This document shows positions 40,401 to 46,025 of a DNA stretch of 64,000 nucleotides, one piece after another. Position 1 is the stretch's first letter. Every line of letters starts with the position of its first letter. The stretch comes from Verrucomicrobiaceae bacterium (GTDB taxonomy: Bacteria > Verrucomicrobiota > Verrucomicrobiia > Verrucomicrobiales > Verrucomicrobiaceae). Below the pieces are notes generated by a model. The model searched no databases, was not told where the DNA came from, and saw nothing but the letters and a program-made list of their open reading frames with translations. The position numbers and the translations under genes were made by a program. The stretch is taken from NCBI GenBank assembly GCA_027489965.1, contig JAIXZA010000162.1:124001-188000 (forward strand), in the 5' to 3' direction.

Positions 40401-43400
40401 ATTGCTCACGGTGGCAGTCAGCGTGTTCGCGCCATGCACCAGTGGCAGCGCGGGGCTGGCTGTGCCGGAGGCGGTGGAGATGCCATTGATGCTCAGCTTC
40501 ATCAGCGATTCAGCGACCGTGGCGGTGAGCGTCACGCTAGCCGTGGTGGAGGGCACTGTTGCCGTGTAGCTCGTGGTGCCGGCATCAAAGACAGGCGTGA
40601 GCGTGCCTGCGGAGATGGCTAGCGAGGCAAGGTCCACATTGACCGGAGCCAGCACAGTCACGGTAAAGGTTTGCACGGCGCTGCTATCCACACCGCCATT
40701 GGCTGTGCCGCCGTTATCCTGAGCGCGCACGCTGACGGTGGCGAGTCCACCGACGCTGCCTGGTGTCCAAGTCAGGGTGCCATCAGAGGAAATGGCGGGC
40801 AGCGTGGCAAAGAGGGCGTTGTTATCCGTGGTGATGATGAAGCTCACGGTCTGCGAGTCCTCAGCGGCGGTGGCACCTTTCGTGATCTGCGAGGCAAAGC
40901 CCTCCACGCGCCGCTCGCCACTATCGGCGAAGGCGCTCTGTGCGGCGGAGGCGGCAGCACCACTGACCCAGAGCTTCTGATAGATCTGGTAGTCGTTCTC
41001 TGCCCTATCGGCCTCGAGGGAAGCAGCGACCACGCGGCTGCCACTGCCAGCAATGGCCACGATCGGGAAGCTGTAGGTGGCAGAAACCGATGGCGTGGCG
41101 GCCCAGGTCTGGCCGCTGTTCGCACTGGTCCAGATGTCCGTGGCACCGCGATTCGCTCCCACGAGCTTCGAGCCATCGTGCGAGCAGTAGAGGTTGTAGA
41201 AACCGCCTGCTGGCGTGCCTGGGAGTCGGGTGAAGGTGGTGCCCTGATCGGTGGAGACCTCAGCGTAGCCTTCGCCACTTACGAAGCTGGCGACATAGAC
41301 CCGCGAGGCATCCAGCGAACAGGCGACAAAATTTGGCTGCGTGAAGTCATTCGCCGCCGTGCGTGGGCGGCGCGCGGTCCAGGTCGTACCGCTATTGGTG
41401 CTCACAAACAGTTGGATTTCGGAGCCGTTACCTCCCAGGGCAAAGAGCCGGGTGCCATCCCCAGAAGTCGCGATCGATTCCCAGCCGCGCACGTTCTCGC
41501 GCGGTGTGATGGTTTGCCCCTGATTGGTGGAGGTGTAAAGCCGATCCCCATAGCGCGAAAGGAAGAGCCTCGTGCCATCCGTGGAGCAGACGATGTGGAA
41601 GAAACCTTGTTGCACCGTGGGACTGACATTGCGCACGAGCCAGGTCGCACCGCCATCCGTAGAGGTGTGCAGCGCGCCTAAGCCATCCGTCGTCGTGACC
41701 TTCAGACCGTCCGCCGAACAGCAGATGGCTCCAAAGGTATTCTCCACAATTGTGCGACGAATCGCCCACGTCACACCACCATCCGTGGATGCCCAGACGC
41801 GCTCGTTCTCCGTGCCGAAGATGCGCTGGCCATCCGCTGAGATGGCGAACTGATTCCAGTAGCGCAGGCTCTCCTGCAACCGTGGCTGCCATTCGCTGCC
41901 CACGAAACCGCCACCACCGGGCAAAGCAAAGCTCGGCGCGGTGTTCGGCGGACCTGCACGGGTGACGATGAGTCCATAGCTGCGAGAGATCGCCGTGTCC
42001 TGCGCGGTGACGAGAATGGTGATGGTGTTGGCACCAATGTTAAGTGGCAACGATGCGCTCGCGTTGCCGGAGAGGACCGAGGAGCCGTTCACGCTCACGG
42101 TTGCATTCGCTTGCGCGACGGTTGGCGTGACGGTGAGGCTAGTGGTCGTATTCGACACGCTGGCGGTGTAGGCCGTGGTCGCCGCCGCGAAGGCAGGCGA
42201 CAAGGTGCCCGAGGAGAGCGCCAACGCGGAGAGGTTCGCATCGGTGGCAGGCTGGCGCGTGGCCAGGATGTCGTAGTCTTGGGTCGTGCCATCCTGCGCC
42301 GTCACACGCACGCTGATGAGATTCTCGCCGACGTTCAGCATCAAGGCAGCTGACGCGGTGCCTGAGGCCACTGGCACGTAGCCGCCCGTGTTCACCCGCA
42401 CCTGGATCGTGGCCTGCGCCTGGGCGCGCGTGGGCGTCACAGTGATGCTCGTGGTGCTGTTCGTCAGGCTCATCCTGTATTGCAGCGTGCCCGTGGCGAA
42501 GCCGGGACTGAGCGCGCCAGCCGAGACCGTGAGCGCGCTGAGGTTCGCGTTGCCGCTCGGGGTCGTGAAGGTGGCGCTGCTGCTGTAGCTGGTGCCGCCG
42601 GTATTCGTGGCATAGGCCTTGAAAGTGTAAGCAGAGCCGCCCGTTAGCCCGCTGATGGCTGCCGTGAATGCACCGACACTGAGGCCAGAGGCGATGACCT
42701 TCGTAACACCAGGGCCACCGATGAAGGGATTGCTATTGGCCGAAGTGAGCGACACGACGAAGCCGCGCTCAGTTAATGCGCCTTCGCTCGCGACTGCACC
42801 ACCGAGAGTAACAGTCGTTGCCAGTGGGTTACCGCTAACAGGTTCAGTTACAGTCGGCGGATCGGTGTCACTGCCCACGCCAGCTAGTGGAATATTGAGC
42901 GTGCCTTCATCGGCATCACTGCTGAGAATTCGCAGCGTGGTGGAGCGATCTCCGGTGCCGGTAGGATTAAACACTATCGTGAACGTGGTGCTGCTGAGCG
43001 CTGGCACACTGCTAAACATGCCGCTCGTATTCACCAAGAAATCGCCTGCTTTGTCACCGATCGTGGTCACACTGGTGATGGAGAGCGGGCCATTGCCCTG
43101 GTTCTGAATGGTGAAGGTGCGCGGTGCGCTGGCCACGCCTATGCGCTGCAATCCAAGGTTCTGCGTGCCAGCGGGCGTGACATCAATCTCTGGCGGCAAG
43201 GCTGTCGTGTTGAAGGTGGCCACGCTCGTGTAGGTGGTGCCCTGGCTGTTGATCGCATATGCTTTGAAGCTGTAGGCGCTGCCAGCGGTGAGGCTGGTGA
43301 CGTTCACGGTGAACACACCCGTGGTTCCAGTCGTGGTCGCTTTGCTCACGCCGCTGCCGCCGATGAGGGGGTTGTTGTTGGCCGTTGTGATGGAGAAAAC

Positions 43401-46025
43401 AACGCCGCGCTCCGTGATCGCCGCGCCGCCATCATTGGAAACATTGCCGCCCAGTGTCGCCGTGGTGAAGGACACCGAAGCGCTGGTGGGCGATGCGACC
43501 GTAGGCGGAGTGCTGGGGGCTTCATACGCGCCGATGTCCGCGATGCCGACAATGGCTGAGCCGCGCTGATCACTGGTGATGCTGCTGCCCACGGCGGCAT
43601 TAATGGCGGGGCTTCCTGCGAGGAGCGGAAAGGTCTTCGTGGGTCCACCATGCGTGCCGAAGGTGCCGAGCAAGGGGGCCGCGCTGAGGATGCTGCCACT
43701 GCCGGTGAGGCCGCTGCTGGTATGCAAGGTCTGCACGATGCTCGCGCCGACGCGAGTGAGCGGGGTGACGTTATAGATGTCGAGGCCAAAATTGGCCGTG
43801 TTGCCTGCCACGATGCTGTTTTCGAGGGTCATGCCCGTCTGCATGAAGATACCACCGCCTACATTCGCGGTGTTTCCGGAGATGGTGCAATGCCGCACGG
43901 TAAGGGTGCCGTTGTTATGAATGCCAGCCCCATTGCCCGCCACGTTGCCGGTGAGGGTACACTGCACCAGAGTGGCGGCGGCGAAGTTGTAGATGGCTCC
44001 GCCTTCTTGGCCGGCGGCGCTGTTGTTGTTCAGCGTGCATCGCTCCAGGGTGATCGTGGCGCTGCTAAAGATGCCACCGCCGGGCATGGCACCACCCGCG
44101 TTGGCGATGGTGAGGTTTCTCAAGGTCAGTGAGCCGGTGCGCGCATAGAAAATGCGGGTGTTGGTGAGGTTCGTCGTCAGCGTGAGACCGTTGGCTAGGC
44201 TGCTAGCATCCAGAATCACGCCCCCAGTGTCATCGGTGACGAAACCACTGCCCACGACGATGGGCGTCGTGGTGAGGGTGATTGTCTGTCCCGAAATGCC
44301 AGCAGCAAAGGTGATGGTGTTCGCTCCAGACAAAGTTTGCGCATCGCTGAGTGCCTCGCGCAGCGTGCCCGCGCCTGCATCGTTGGTGCTTGTGACGATG
44401 AGGTCGGTGTAGCGGTAGCCATTGGTCAATGTGCCGCTGCCGTTCGCATTGGTGACCACGATGTTCTTTGTGCCCACGCTGCCTACGGGTGCGGTGCAGG
44501 TGATGGTGGTGCTGTTGACCACTACAACGTTGGAGGCAGCGACACCGCCGATGGTCACGGTCGGTGTGCCAGAAAAGTCCGCTCCTGTGAGCGTGACTGC
44601 CCCACCTGCCAGCAGGCTAAGATTTGGCAAAGCACTGGTGATACTCGGCGGCGCAGGCACGGAGCGGATGCTCAGGTTTGCCGCGCTGACACTGGCTTGG
44701 GAACCATTCGCGATGAAGTCCGTGAAACGAAGCTTCCAGGTGCCGTTCGGTGCTTTGCTGCCAAAGCTGGTGCGGAAAGAACGGGCTGTGTTGGAATACT
44801 CAGGCCGGTAGTTTCCCGCTGCTGCACTGCCACTCGGCGTGCTGGCCACCACGTTGCTGAGTAGCGTGGAGTAAGCATCGTTAAAGACATAGGGACCCGC
44901 GATGTCGGTATCATCCACGACATGGGCGCGGAAGACATCACAGAGCGTGTTGTCCGGCGCGATGAGTTCGACAGACAACTCATGTGCATTTCCTTGTGCG
45001 GGGCTGAGCGTCCAGTCAAGGGTGACATCACTCACGACGCCCGTTTTGCCAGTCACGGTAAAGGTCACTTCACGCGGAGAGGCACTGGAGATAGCTCCAA
45101 GATTGGCCCCAGGGAACTCGCTAGCATAGAACTGGATGTCGCTGATGCCCGTGTTGCCTGATCCTCCCGTGACATCGTAGCGCACATAGCGAGCGGTGAT
45201 GGGGGAGGCGAAGTTGTCCGAGGCGGTCCAGGACGAGGCTTTGCTGTAGCTGCGAGTGGCCACGGGCGAGGACATGTCCGCGTTGTTGGAGAAGATCAGG
45301 TCAAAGCTGGTCGCGCGCTCTGCATCAAAGAGGCGATCAAACATGTCGAAGCCCGTGATCGCCCGCTGACTGCCGAGGTCGAAGTCCACATACGCATTCG
45401 CGTTCTGGCCCAGGCTGGCATACTCCACGCCCGCCACCATCCCAATGCCTGCGATGCCATTCGCAGCATTCGCTGCCGCATATTGTGGGCTGAATGGGGT
45501 GGCCGAGCCGATCACCGTCACCCCTGTGATGGGCACGGTGGCACCAGCTGTGGTAAGGAAGCTGATCTCCGTGGTGCCCACCAGCGAAGGCGAGCCAACC
45601 ACTGCCAGCACCTCCCAGCGCACCCTTTGCGCTGTCACGGCCCTGAAGCGCTGAATGAAGCCCTGTCCCTGTGACCCCGTCTGTGCTTGGGTAAAGCTAA
45701 TGACTGTGTCCGTCGCCGCATTAAAGCCCGCCGTGCCATCCGTATCAAAGATCAGCCGATTCGCGCCGATACTGCGTTGAGCCAGATTAAGCGTCACATT
45801 CACAAAGCCATCCACCGTCCGCGCTGAGCCGAAGTCGAACTCCAGAAAAGTATTCGTGCCCTGCTCAGAAAGGAACTCAGACAGCCCTTGGCCCACCGCA
45901 TTGCTGCCCACATAAATACCCTGGAAGCCGGGAGAGGAACTCGTCACCGTGGGCGCCGGCAGCACTGTGGCAGAAAGTGGCAAGACGAAAGCCAGCGTGA
46001 GCGCGAGGTGGATGAGCTTTTGCAT
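25431..46025 (-). CDS. Giant secreted multidomain surface protein (6864 residues)
   Basis: One uninterrupted frame of 20.6 kb, ~0.7 MDa. After a signal peptide (1-25) come two discoidin-like domains (~25-300), a P/proprotein-convertase domain (~315-455) and an IPT/TIG domain with a right-handed beta-helix (~460-835). Then come FN3-like domains containing 'TERG.V...TS.N..P.I.G.GVTKV' (six copies) alternating with cadherin-like beta-sandwich (PF12733-type) domains containing 'NADLSAL.LS.G.LSP.F' (six copies). There are also a choice-of-anchor D domain (~945-1050), two BNR-type propellers, two more beta-helices, cadherin repeats (~3500-4275), a unique core (~4275-5000) and a second propeller-like part (~5010-5420). 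CARDB domains, a 'SLREAV' segment, three Ig domains, a putative-Ig domain and a C-terminal domain (~6490-6864) complete it. It is probably an adhesin or cell-surface scaffold. No sorting motif was recognised. Confidence 0.93.
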   Translation of the reverse strand: MQKLIHLALTLAFVLPLSATVLPAPTVTSSSPGFQGIYVGSNAVGQGLSEFLSEQGTNTFLEFDFGSARTVDGFVNVTLNLAQRSIGANRLIFDTDGTAGFNAATDTVISFTQAQTGSQGQGFIQRFRAVTAQRVRWEVLAVVGSPSLVGTTEISFLTTAGATVPITGVTVIGSATPFSPQYAAANAANGIAGIGMVAGVEYASLGQNANAYVDFDLGSQRAITGFDMFDRLFDAERATSFDLIFSNNADMSSPVATRSYSKASSWTASDNFASPITARYVRYDVTGGSGNTGISDIQFYASEFPGANLGAISSASPREVTFTVTGKTGVVSDVTLDWTLSPAQGNAHELSVELIAPDNTLCDVFRAHVVDDTDIAGPYVFNDAYSTLLSNVVASTPSGSAAAGNYRPEYSNTARSFRTSFGSKAPNGTWKLRFTDFIANGSQASVSAANLSIRSVPAPPSITSALPNLSLLAGGAVTLTGADFSGTPTVTIGGVAASNVVVVNSTTITCTAPVGSVGTKNIVVTNANGSGTLTNGYRYTDLIVTSTNDAGAGTLREALSDAQTLSGANTITFAAGISGQTITLTTTPIVVGSGFVTDDTGGVILDASSLANGLTLTTNLTNTRIFYARTGSLTLRNLTIANAGGAMPGGGIFSSATITLERCTLNNNSAAGQEGGAIYNFAAATLVQCTLTGNVAGNGAGIHNNGTLTVRHCTISGNTANVGGGIFMQTGMTLENSIVAGNTANFGLDIYNVTPLTRVGASIVQTLHTSSGLTGSGSILSAAPLLGTFGTHGGPTKTFPLLAGSPAINAAVGSSITSDQRGSAIVGIADIGAYEAPSTPPTVASPTSASVSFTTATLGGNVSNDGGAAITERGVVFSITTANNNPLIGGSGVSKATTTGTTGVFTVNVTSLTAGSAYSFKAYAINSQGTTYTSVATFNTTALPPEIDVTPAGTQNLGLQRIGVASAPRTFTIQNQGNGPLSITSVTTIGDKAGDFLVNTSGMFSSVPALSSTTFTIVFNPTGTGDRSTTLRILSSDADEGTLNIPLAGVGSDTDPPTVTEPVSGNPLATTVTLGGAVASEGALTERGFVVSLTSANSNPFIGGPGVTKVIASGLSVGAFTAAISGLTGGSAYTFKAYATNTGGTSYSSSATFTTPSGNANLSALTVSAGALSPGFATGTLQYRMSLTNSTTSITVTPTRAQAQATIQVRVNTGGYVPVASGTASAALMLNVGENLISVRVTAQDGTTQDYDILATRQPATDANLSALALSSGTLSPAFAAATTAYTASVSNTTTSLTVTPTVAQANATVSVNGSSVLSGNASASLPLNIGANTITILVTAQDTAISRSYGLIVTRAGPPNTAPSFALPGGGGFVGSEWQPRLQESLRYWNQFAISADGQRIFGTENERVWASTDGGVTWAIRRTIVENTFGAICCSADGLKVTTTDGLGALHTSTDGGATWLVRNVSPTVQQGFFHIVCSTDGTRLFLSRYGDRLYTSTNQGQTITPRENVRGWESIATSGDGTRLFALGGNGSEIQLFVSTNSGTTWTARRPRTAANDFTQPNFVACSLDASRVYVASFVSGEGYAEVSTDQGTTFTRLPGTPAGGFYNLYCSHDGSKLVGANRGATDIWTSANSGQTWAATPSVSATYSFPIVAIAGSGSRVVAASLEADRAENDYQIYQKLWVSGAAASAAQSAFADSGERRVEGFASQITKGATAAEDSQTVSFIITTDNNALFATLPAISSDGTLTWTPGSVGGLATVSVRAQDNGGTANGGVDSSAVQTFTVTVLAPVNVDLASLAISAGTLTPVFDAGTTSYTATVPSTTASVTLTATVAESLMKLSINGISTASGTASPALPLVHGANTLTATVSNANGTLSQAYTITVTRTPVVPALGKATLTAISAISASLTGTLTAEGGSDVTERGFVYALTSANADPLIGGSGVTKVVASAAFAADFSALLENSGYSFKSYAINGVGTAYSAVDTFSTPAVTRPEITTVQPRASLAAGGGSITFTGRYFTGVTSVTIGGVAATGISVANDTTLTATIPAGSLGSRDIVMINAVGTGTARNVFRYVDLTVAHAAEFGPGSLREALRAAADCAGANVITFAPALATQTMRLNPVSVPGTSNDSAFVIDDLGGVTLEGNGLTLTKATPNLKCRAFHLRSGVLTLRGLTLSGLGGSASGGAIRSSGTLTIERCTLNSNAAEDGGAIYNENGILTVLQSTLTQNRSSSGGAIFNDGALVLRHCTIAGNSANFGGGIQMVKAMTVENSIVASNSASRGADINNLVPLTLVGASIVPNLRSGSSLTGSGTLSTADPLLTGLAANGGLTRTMGLQAGSPAINAALGSSITSDQRGQAVSVSPDIGAFELPPSLPILGVASSGNVSGTTATLTGRLASNGGAPILERGFVYALTSVNAAPQIDGNGVTKVIAGSHAFGVFPADLTSLSAGSGYSFSAYSTNLVGTGYSPVATFTTLSRNADLSALTLSAGTLSPSFASATTSYTASVGNNITSLTIGATLAQADAKASVNSGPPGTSAIVPLTVGSNVITILVTAQDSSAAKTYTLTVTRAPGVPVLANAQRAVTAASSITVRGSTLSDGGAAITERGIVIALFSANNNPTIGGSGVTKVVASTVIANDFTAIASSLAANSRYALCTYATNSAGTGYSAVDSFDTVSANADLSAIALSVGSLTPGFGAGTPNYTTSVDATELSLTPTTAEAGAAVRVNNEGVVSGVQSRPIRLNAGVNQVTLIVTAADGVTTKTYTIAVSRAPRPPVLAVDATKADLLATTATLGGSITADNGAPTTERGIVFSLTSANSNPIINGTGVTKVPEGGTANGAFTAAVTGLATISNYSFKAYATNSAGSGYSSVNTFATGTGTPNQAPSFTLPASSVNPAGMTWTQVTTAPTGAFVVDVSDDGQKLILAAGRRLHTSTDAGANFTPRVFQNAASLWPFDNVAISNNGQRIYAATSGRLALSTNGGASFAQNRSNSRSSFLVGCSDDGQSAMIAGRFAGELFSTTDSGSNWKARLGEGYWIDLAVSSDGSKIILAPGDLQSPELKKLSTASIVNDVITWKERSGPGEQTWGAVAISGDGQTMLAGAKNGVLWISRNGGDSWSQGLTDTSRKWNSVAMSKDGKVMAAGTEQAFGPAPTYTPIPGKMWTSNDFGVTWIERTSAGTGNWADICFSADAQRMFAVNQTTQLLWTSEGSSLPYTINVLPGSGSFTQNNLATNLRKGTNEDNQRLTFLVTTDNDALFRVLPTLSSTGTLTFAPGTAPGEATVTVRLQDDGGTAGGGVDTSPQQSFVIKLSGDDNIGTWSTAAWTDDSSSGILPDKTIWARHFGSTAPATVNSVSVPGITNMTGNNQHFNLDAPTLYDGDTNNLTSVSGSGSGSAILGRSFFWGGNPTKITLKGLGVGTDYVVTLLTVGWESAGSRLLHFGSGSNAIQADQSQFGENGGLRVEYSFVADKPTREITIAQANSFGNSFHIYALALRVGGSVVNSAPTGITLARADIPENSDANAIIGNFRTTDADTAQSHTYTLVPGEGDSGNSSFTLSGNALSLSRPADFERRSSYSIRVASRDNGYPAATVEANFIITITNVDEPGDDIILSTNRFNENIPDYSGIAKITSIGDPDGNNLLAMAAGPGDDDNALFGVLRQRDSTADLRTTNLFPNFEAKNEYRIRVRSGSGSGAFEKALVLYVNDVQEPPTLSVFSNEKTKEDTASSAIPFTVGDVDAGDVDRLQVTATSSNHLLIPPSGIVLAGSGTSRTIQLTPARDAFGAATITVSVSDGYASVSRGFVFTVEEVDDPMSFEIAGDVSLLAQSEQYFEGFASRIIAGPNEESLGRTFRTRISADKPEMFARLELIKYRGIGTPDTLRVQAASINVTGSAIATITMEEMKGNEVISTATRSFTITFSTNRSPTDITLSNNTVNENVTNLVIGTLTTADLDVVDTHDYSFVNLLDKYDPNKNAFNFFTITGNVLSWKASPNFELVGGRYPIRIRSTDKRTPQAGIRQASIVKDFEIIVNDVNEAPLDITNSRGGVQENRGQGTFVTSLAAVDPDQGQSLTFSLVPGTGDTHNETVELRGNSLFSIGRYNFETTPTLSFRVRATDNGNPVQSLEKVITVPVLNRNDPPTRPVFTLLNFDEGNNDGYYTPSNEPRKIGTLSSTDEDAGGSAVRFTVPPERLGVKRDEFGGKETVYPDSFYFYTVGNDLMFRGIGDFDSAKKSYSFTVQAVGNDMVGDNDNSVRLSRATVELKLTPVDEPPMFGGLGSVVQRPGAKLLDVFYALQDIDSPNVNITMEFSPDGGATWRGCPSIKGAFGTQKANLWGDRVAPRDDLHPFELWDYPPPSNDRHIEWNIGADWNNQFTNNGRIRLTATSSTNNAVRTTIINVTDNVDTRFDGPLMISGVVTNKLVGKGWPGVKLQIGTRTGVSDDKGVFFISNAKPGVLTTSHPNFCAIDIDVDAPARGQGVAMPTLGLTPNTQPPVVNFVSMGAAKAPVFLSGVPISSTIKANIQWNTNGIFAFPNDFWVDVSANDRRLNRYTGRTGYDFVSDSFDLGSILTPSLTPGNNKIAVQARNDLGLLSKNEELTVSYLPLHPLIELFKPKSGYEQFTANHFGFDFGNTDLNYTIENRIIGKWGVVFGTTGSFDYTVNDANWELAYRGGDQKLFGNQTNSHKFFSRPIEEILEEKKKDDEWWKNKFFLAGPDDEDAGKIVLFMGADEREVAFFARANGTLDATKGWTLPDVEGGLILREYGPIAEIGVLDSIPGMQPVARFVDITLTINAGTELGGSARFAPRKGTTQLKDVETYRLKDATLSGALSLRATLEIDAKLAGAEVWVGGRGYGRMGYPSPLVRELDFTISAGYEWYIGFIDDEGEITLAHLNYSAPNDPNKAKSKASDSNQQRFMLGSAPAPSANGANFSLPPLVVTNTRSRGIGPMTRRWRDHGSESFDLADVAAPSTIQQARIKKSGLAAAAINISNVPELRAFNRLSQPVTKPVKNKEEINPTFIPTDPVPTQAVLPLISNVFPRSRPVMAEKNGKIMLLYVRDTGASNPYHFSEVAFTYYDGTSWTVPGAIAADTRAQMTPQIAFDGNGNAVAVWSRIKDASWSGLGLIEGQNALIEVVSSTWNAGTGSWTTPVAITDNSVFDHQINLSGTLSDGDLMLTWVSNAGNIVSGTADSPDSFHSARWDAATASWGPSTQVRSGIEGTAQIDLAASGDKAVLAWSQTMTEGEKSSDELWSMTWTSGSWAAPVRLTDDDLRDTDVKVKLNAQGDVFALWMRDENLVMQTNFTGDPRIVRPNSLPGTPDNFALAIGPDDQLMVLWNGLFGDELPDVAYRLYTPSEDSWSEDVRLSNDAQQERFLTPILDRSGNLLIAYLNTEIQEVTVESKNDDGTTTVVNGALRPGRTDLLLARRRMVTDLSVEPESLLANATTWGPGSIVTLTAKLLNTGDKPVTDASIAFYDGDPRLGGSLIGHVVVPDQFKGGTSYTAMLDWTIPADTDERHTIFAVADHLNAVEENDETNNRIFNRVGGPDLQITYLGSDVMSDGAANARVRVTNVGSPIAPGSEVVVWDAPTRGALPVAKVNVPALQPLASMEMLIVFPTGTVGSTGRRELDMIVNEAQLVNEPNQANNRTGFVLEGTRPLSSVTGLSNLAVTGSTISPEFATATLGYKATVPFDQTTVTLVPTAVDGFSTIKVNGSAVSSGTLSQVLPLNSGSTQVVIEVISEDLSKTMTYTVDVLRSITNLADTGAGSLRALIAAAALRGGPDTIAIPASMSGQTLRLTGAITVNDPSGLVIDGSALAKGLTIEGSGNHRLFEVAADSSLTLICVTLKSGGGTAFASNGGAIQNNGTLRIERCALMENKAASGGAIHNTSTGTFMVHQSTFAANEATVQGAAVFNEGTANVNFSTLSTNLGGALRSTNRLTLENSIVAMNTGTDVDATGAVGLNYRGMNIVLTRLGITPSGTPAIVSNPLLSTLDDHGGPTLTFVPQAGSPAIDQALTATAPATDQRGLPRPLGISADIGSVEGRVLIVTTQLDEFDPSGVMGAGYSLREAVRDAEDGATILFDRSIFHGAAATTNTITLTRGPLAPRTVVTLDGTLNPGGIRILTSIGITTQPAPVNVAQGGSARFIIAANAVSGGVYYQWRKDGIELNGAVGPIYSISSAVSSNEGLYDVVVTEGSSTGEILLTNVTMDPAMTISQPASLTVGTPALSIVRQPTGAMIPLGGSHTLSVVAIGPAAPAMGYQWRLNGKPVAGATKSNLTLLNAKLTDAGAYTCVVNSGASMATTVTTEVGIVDTSAKTVNLIVGGTFTPRVSAAGNNLTYVWRRGSTTLPATTSSFTLSPLASSDSGLYTCAVSGPAGTVDNGFNTTLNVTGRPPTLGSISLPTAYIGQSYFYQIPVLPLAGGPAVSFAVKGALPPGVTLNSATGVLSGRPTATKSGGYALGFTATNLRGTSPESKATLNVVALDALAIGTFAGPAPRSPLNGNLGGRFDLTTTVTGTFSGSVTLGSRPRISFTNMLMRVSAAGDQVLTGSIFGIAMADTAKTPLNALLEVFVADQTARLTLTHPNGTQLIIPAWRNPWTTARPATAFATNYTLRLDAAQGGETVPEGYGFASFSIAANGNVSLTGKLPDGNTITAGGFVGDKGQVLVFQTLYKNAGSLVGQFDITRAVPVTTNSLVGALTWSKPRVTTDLLYKDGFAPLSVKVEGSAYVRPAAGQRLLGLPATSDNALLDFRLGGLSASWSQLISIANPSPTGLTNTASVPLAAANGLKVAKLDAATGTFSGSFTLAGTTALLNRPATYEGMIVKVGTVTQGYGFFHLPKVPVGTEKVTTVPRLSGVVELAAP
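25434..26560 (-). other. C-terminal domain of the giant protein
   Basis: The last ~375 residues form a glycine- and threonine-rich beta domain with repeated 'F.G..TL' and 'L.G......G' strands ('GRFDLTTTVTGTFSGSVTLG', 'EGYGFASFSIAANGNVSLTG', 'GTFSGSFTL', and a final 'GYGFFHLPKV...LSGVVEL'). From memory, very similar endings occur on many large verrucomicrobial proteins, which suggests a shared role in secretion or anchoring. This is inference only. Confidence 0.55.
27895..28762 (-). other. Beta-helix module C of the giant protein
   Basis: It starts with 'LADTGAGSLRALI', passes through 'GGAIQNNGTLRIERCALMEN' and 'LTLENSIVAMNTG', and ends in 'DQRGLPRPLGISADIGSVE'. This is the choice-of-anchor-Q/right-handed parallel beta-helix pattern. 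It is the most diverged of three copies in this protein. It is followed by a shorter 'YSLREAVRDAEDGATILFD' segment. Confidence 0.75.
31080..33205 (-). other. Unique, non-repeated core of the giant protein
   Basis: Roughly 700 residues that do not match the surrounding repeat modules. The region begins after the last cadherin repeat and includes a carboxypeptidase-regulatory-like segment ('ISGVVTNKLVGKGWPGVKLQ', 'GVSDDKGVFFISNAKPG'). A charged helical stretch ('RPIEEILEEKKKDDEWWKNK') and a long amphipathic beta region ('TLSGALSLRATLEIDAKLAG') follow. I recognise no enzyme motif. Confidence 0.55.
33205..35520 (-). other. Cadherin-repeat block of the giant protein
   Basis: About 770 residues of cadherin-type repeats with calcium-binding style motifs. 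There are 'PENSDANAIIGNFRTTDADT', 'RPADFERRSSYSIRVASRDNG' (in pieces), 'ITNVDEP', 'VNDVQEP', 'VNDVNEAP' and 'NRNDPP'. Five clear repeats and related tandem Ig-like units are seen. Calcium-dependent rigidity and homophilic or carbohydrate adhesion are the usual roles. Confidence 0.75.
36393..37317 (-). other. BNR/sialidase-type propeller 2 of the giant protein
   Basis: Asp-box repeats ('STDAGANF', 'STNGGASF', 'STTDSGSNW', 'SRNGGDSW', 'SNDFGVTW') alternate with 'S.DG....A' strands, giving a beta-propeller. It is homologous to the block at 40965-41910. Asp-boxes are structural and do not by themselves imply sialidase activity. Confidence 0.75.
37390..38900 (-). repeat. Alternating FN3-like / cadherin-like repeat block
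   Basis: Three FN3-like units ('ERGFVYALTSVN', 'ERGIVIALFSAN', 'ERGIVFSLTSAN') alternate with two cadherin-like sandwich units ('NADLSALTLSAGTLSPSF', 'NADLSAIALSVGSLTPGF'). The unit pair is ~195 residues. Other copies of both modules lie at 42000-43500 and 40050-40640, so the protein grew by duplication of this pair. Confidence 0.75.
38905..39793 (-). other. Beta-helix module B of the giant protein
   Basis: 'FGPGSLREALRAAADCAGAN' opens the module. 'SSGTLTIERCTLNSNAAEDG' and 'DGALVLRHCTIAGNSANFGG' follow, and it closes with 'DQRGQAVSVSPDIGAFE'. It matches module A (43523-44404) almost turn by turn. Like A, it is preceded by an IPT/TIG domain ('TVTIGGVAA'-type, here 'VTSVTIGGVAATGISV'). Confidence 0.75.
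40965..41910 (-). other. BNR/sialidase-type propeller 1 of the giant protein
   Basis: Asp-box repeats 'STDGGVTW', 'STDGGATW', 'STNQGQT', 'STNSGTTW', 'STDQGTTF' and 'SANSGQTW' mark successive blades. 'SADGQRIFG' and 'SHDGSKLVG' type strands lie between them. Together with the copy at 36393-37317 it forms a duplicated sensor or binding module. Confidence 0.75.
43523..44404 (-). other. Beta-helix module A of the giant protein
   Basis: The module opens with 'STNDAGAGTLREALSDAQ', continues with 'LTLRNLTIANAGG', 'ITLERCTLNNNSAAGQEG' and 'TVRHCTISGNTANVGG', and closes with 'DQRGSAIVGIADIGAYE'. This is the choice-of-anchor-Q beta-helix pattern, preceded by an IPT/TIG domain. Confidence 0.75.

Noticed and set aside
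25570..45129. Many long plus-strand frames opposite the giant gene (up to 336 codons, e.g. 40671-41681)
   Set aside because: They mirror the G+C-rich third positions of the giant gene, show no domains, and the opposite frame is continuous with clear modules.
25431..46025. Giant gene as an assembly artefact or several fused genes
   Set aside because: No internal start with ribosome binding site, no stop and no break in module logic was seen; one signal peptide and one terminator bracket it.
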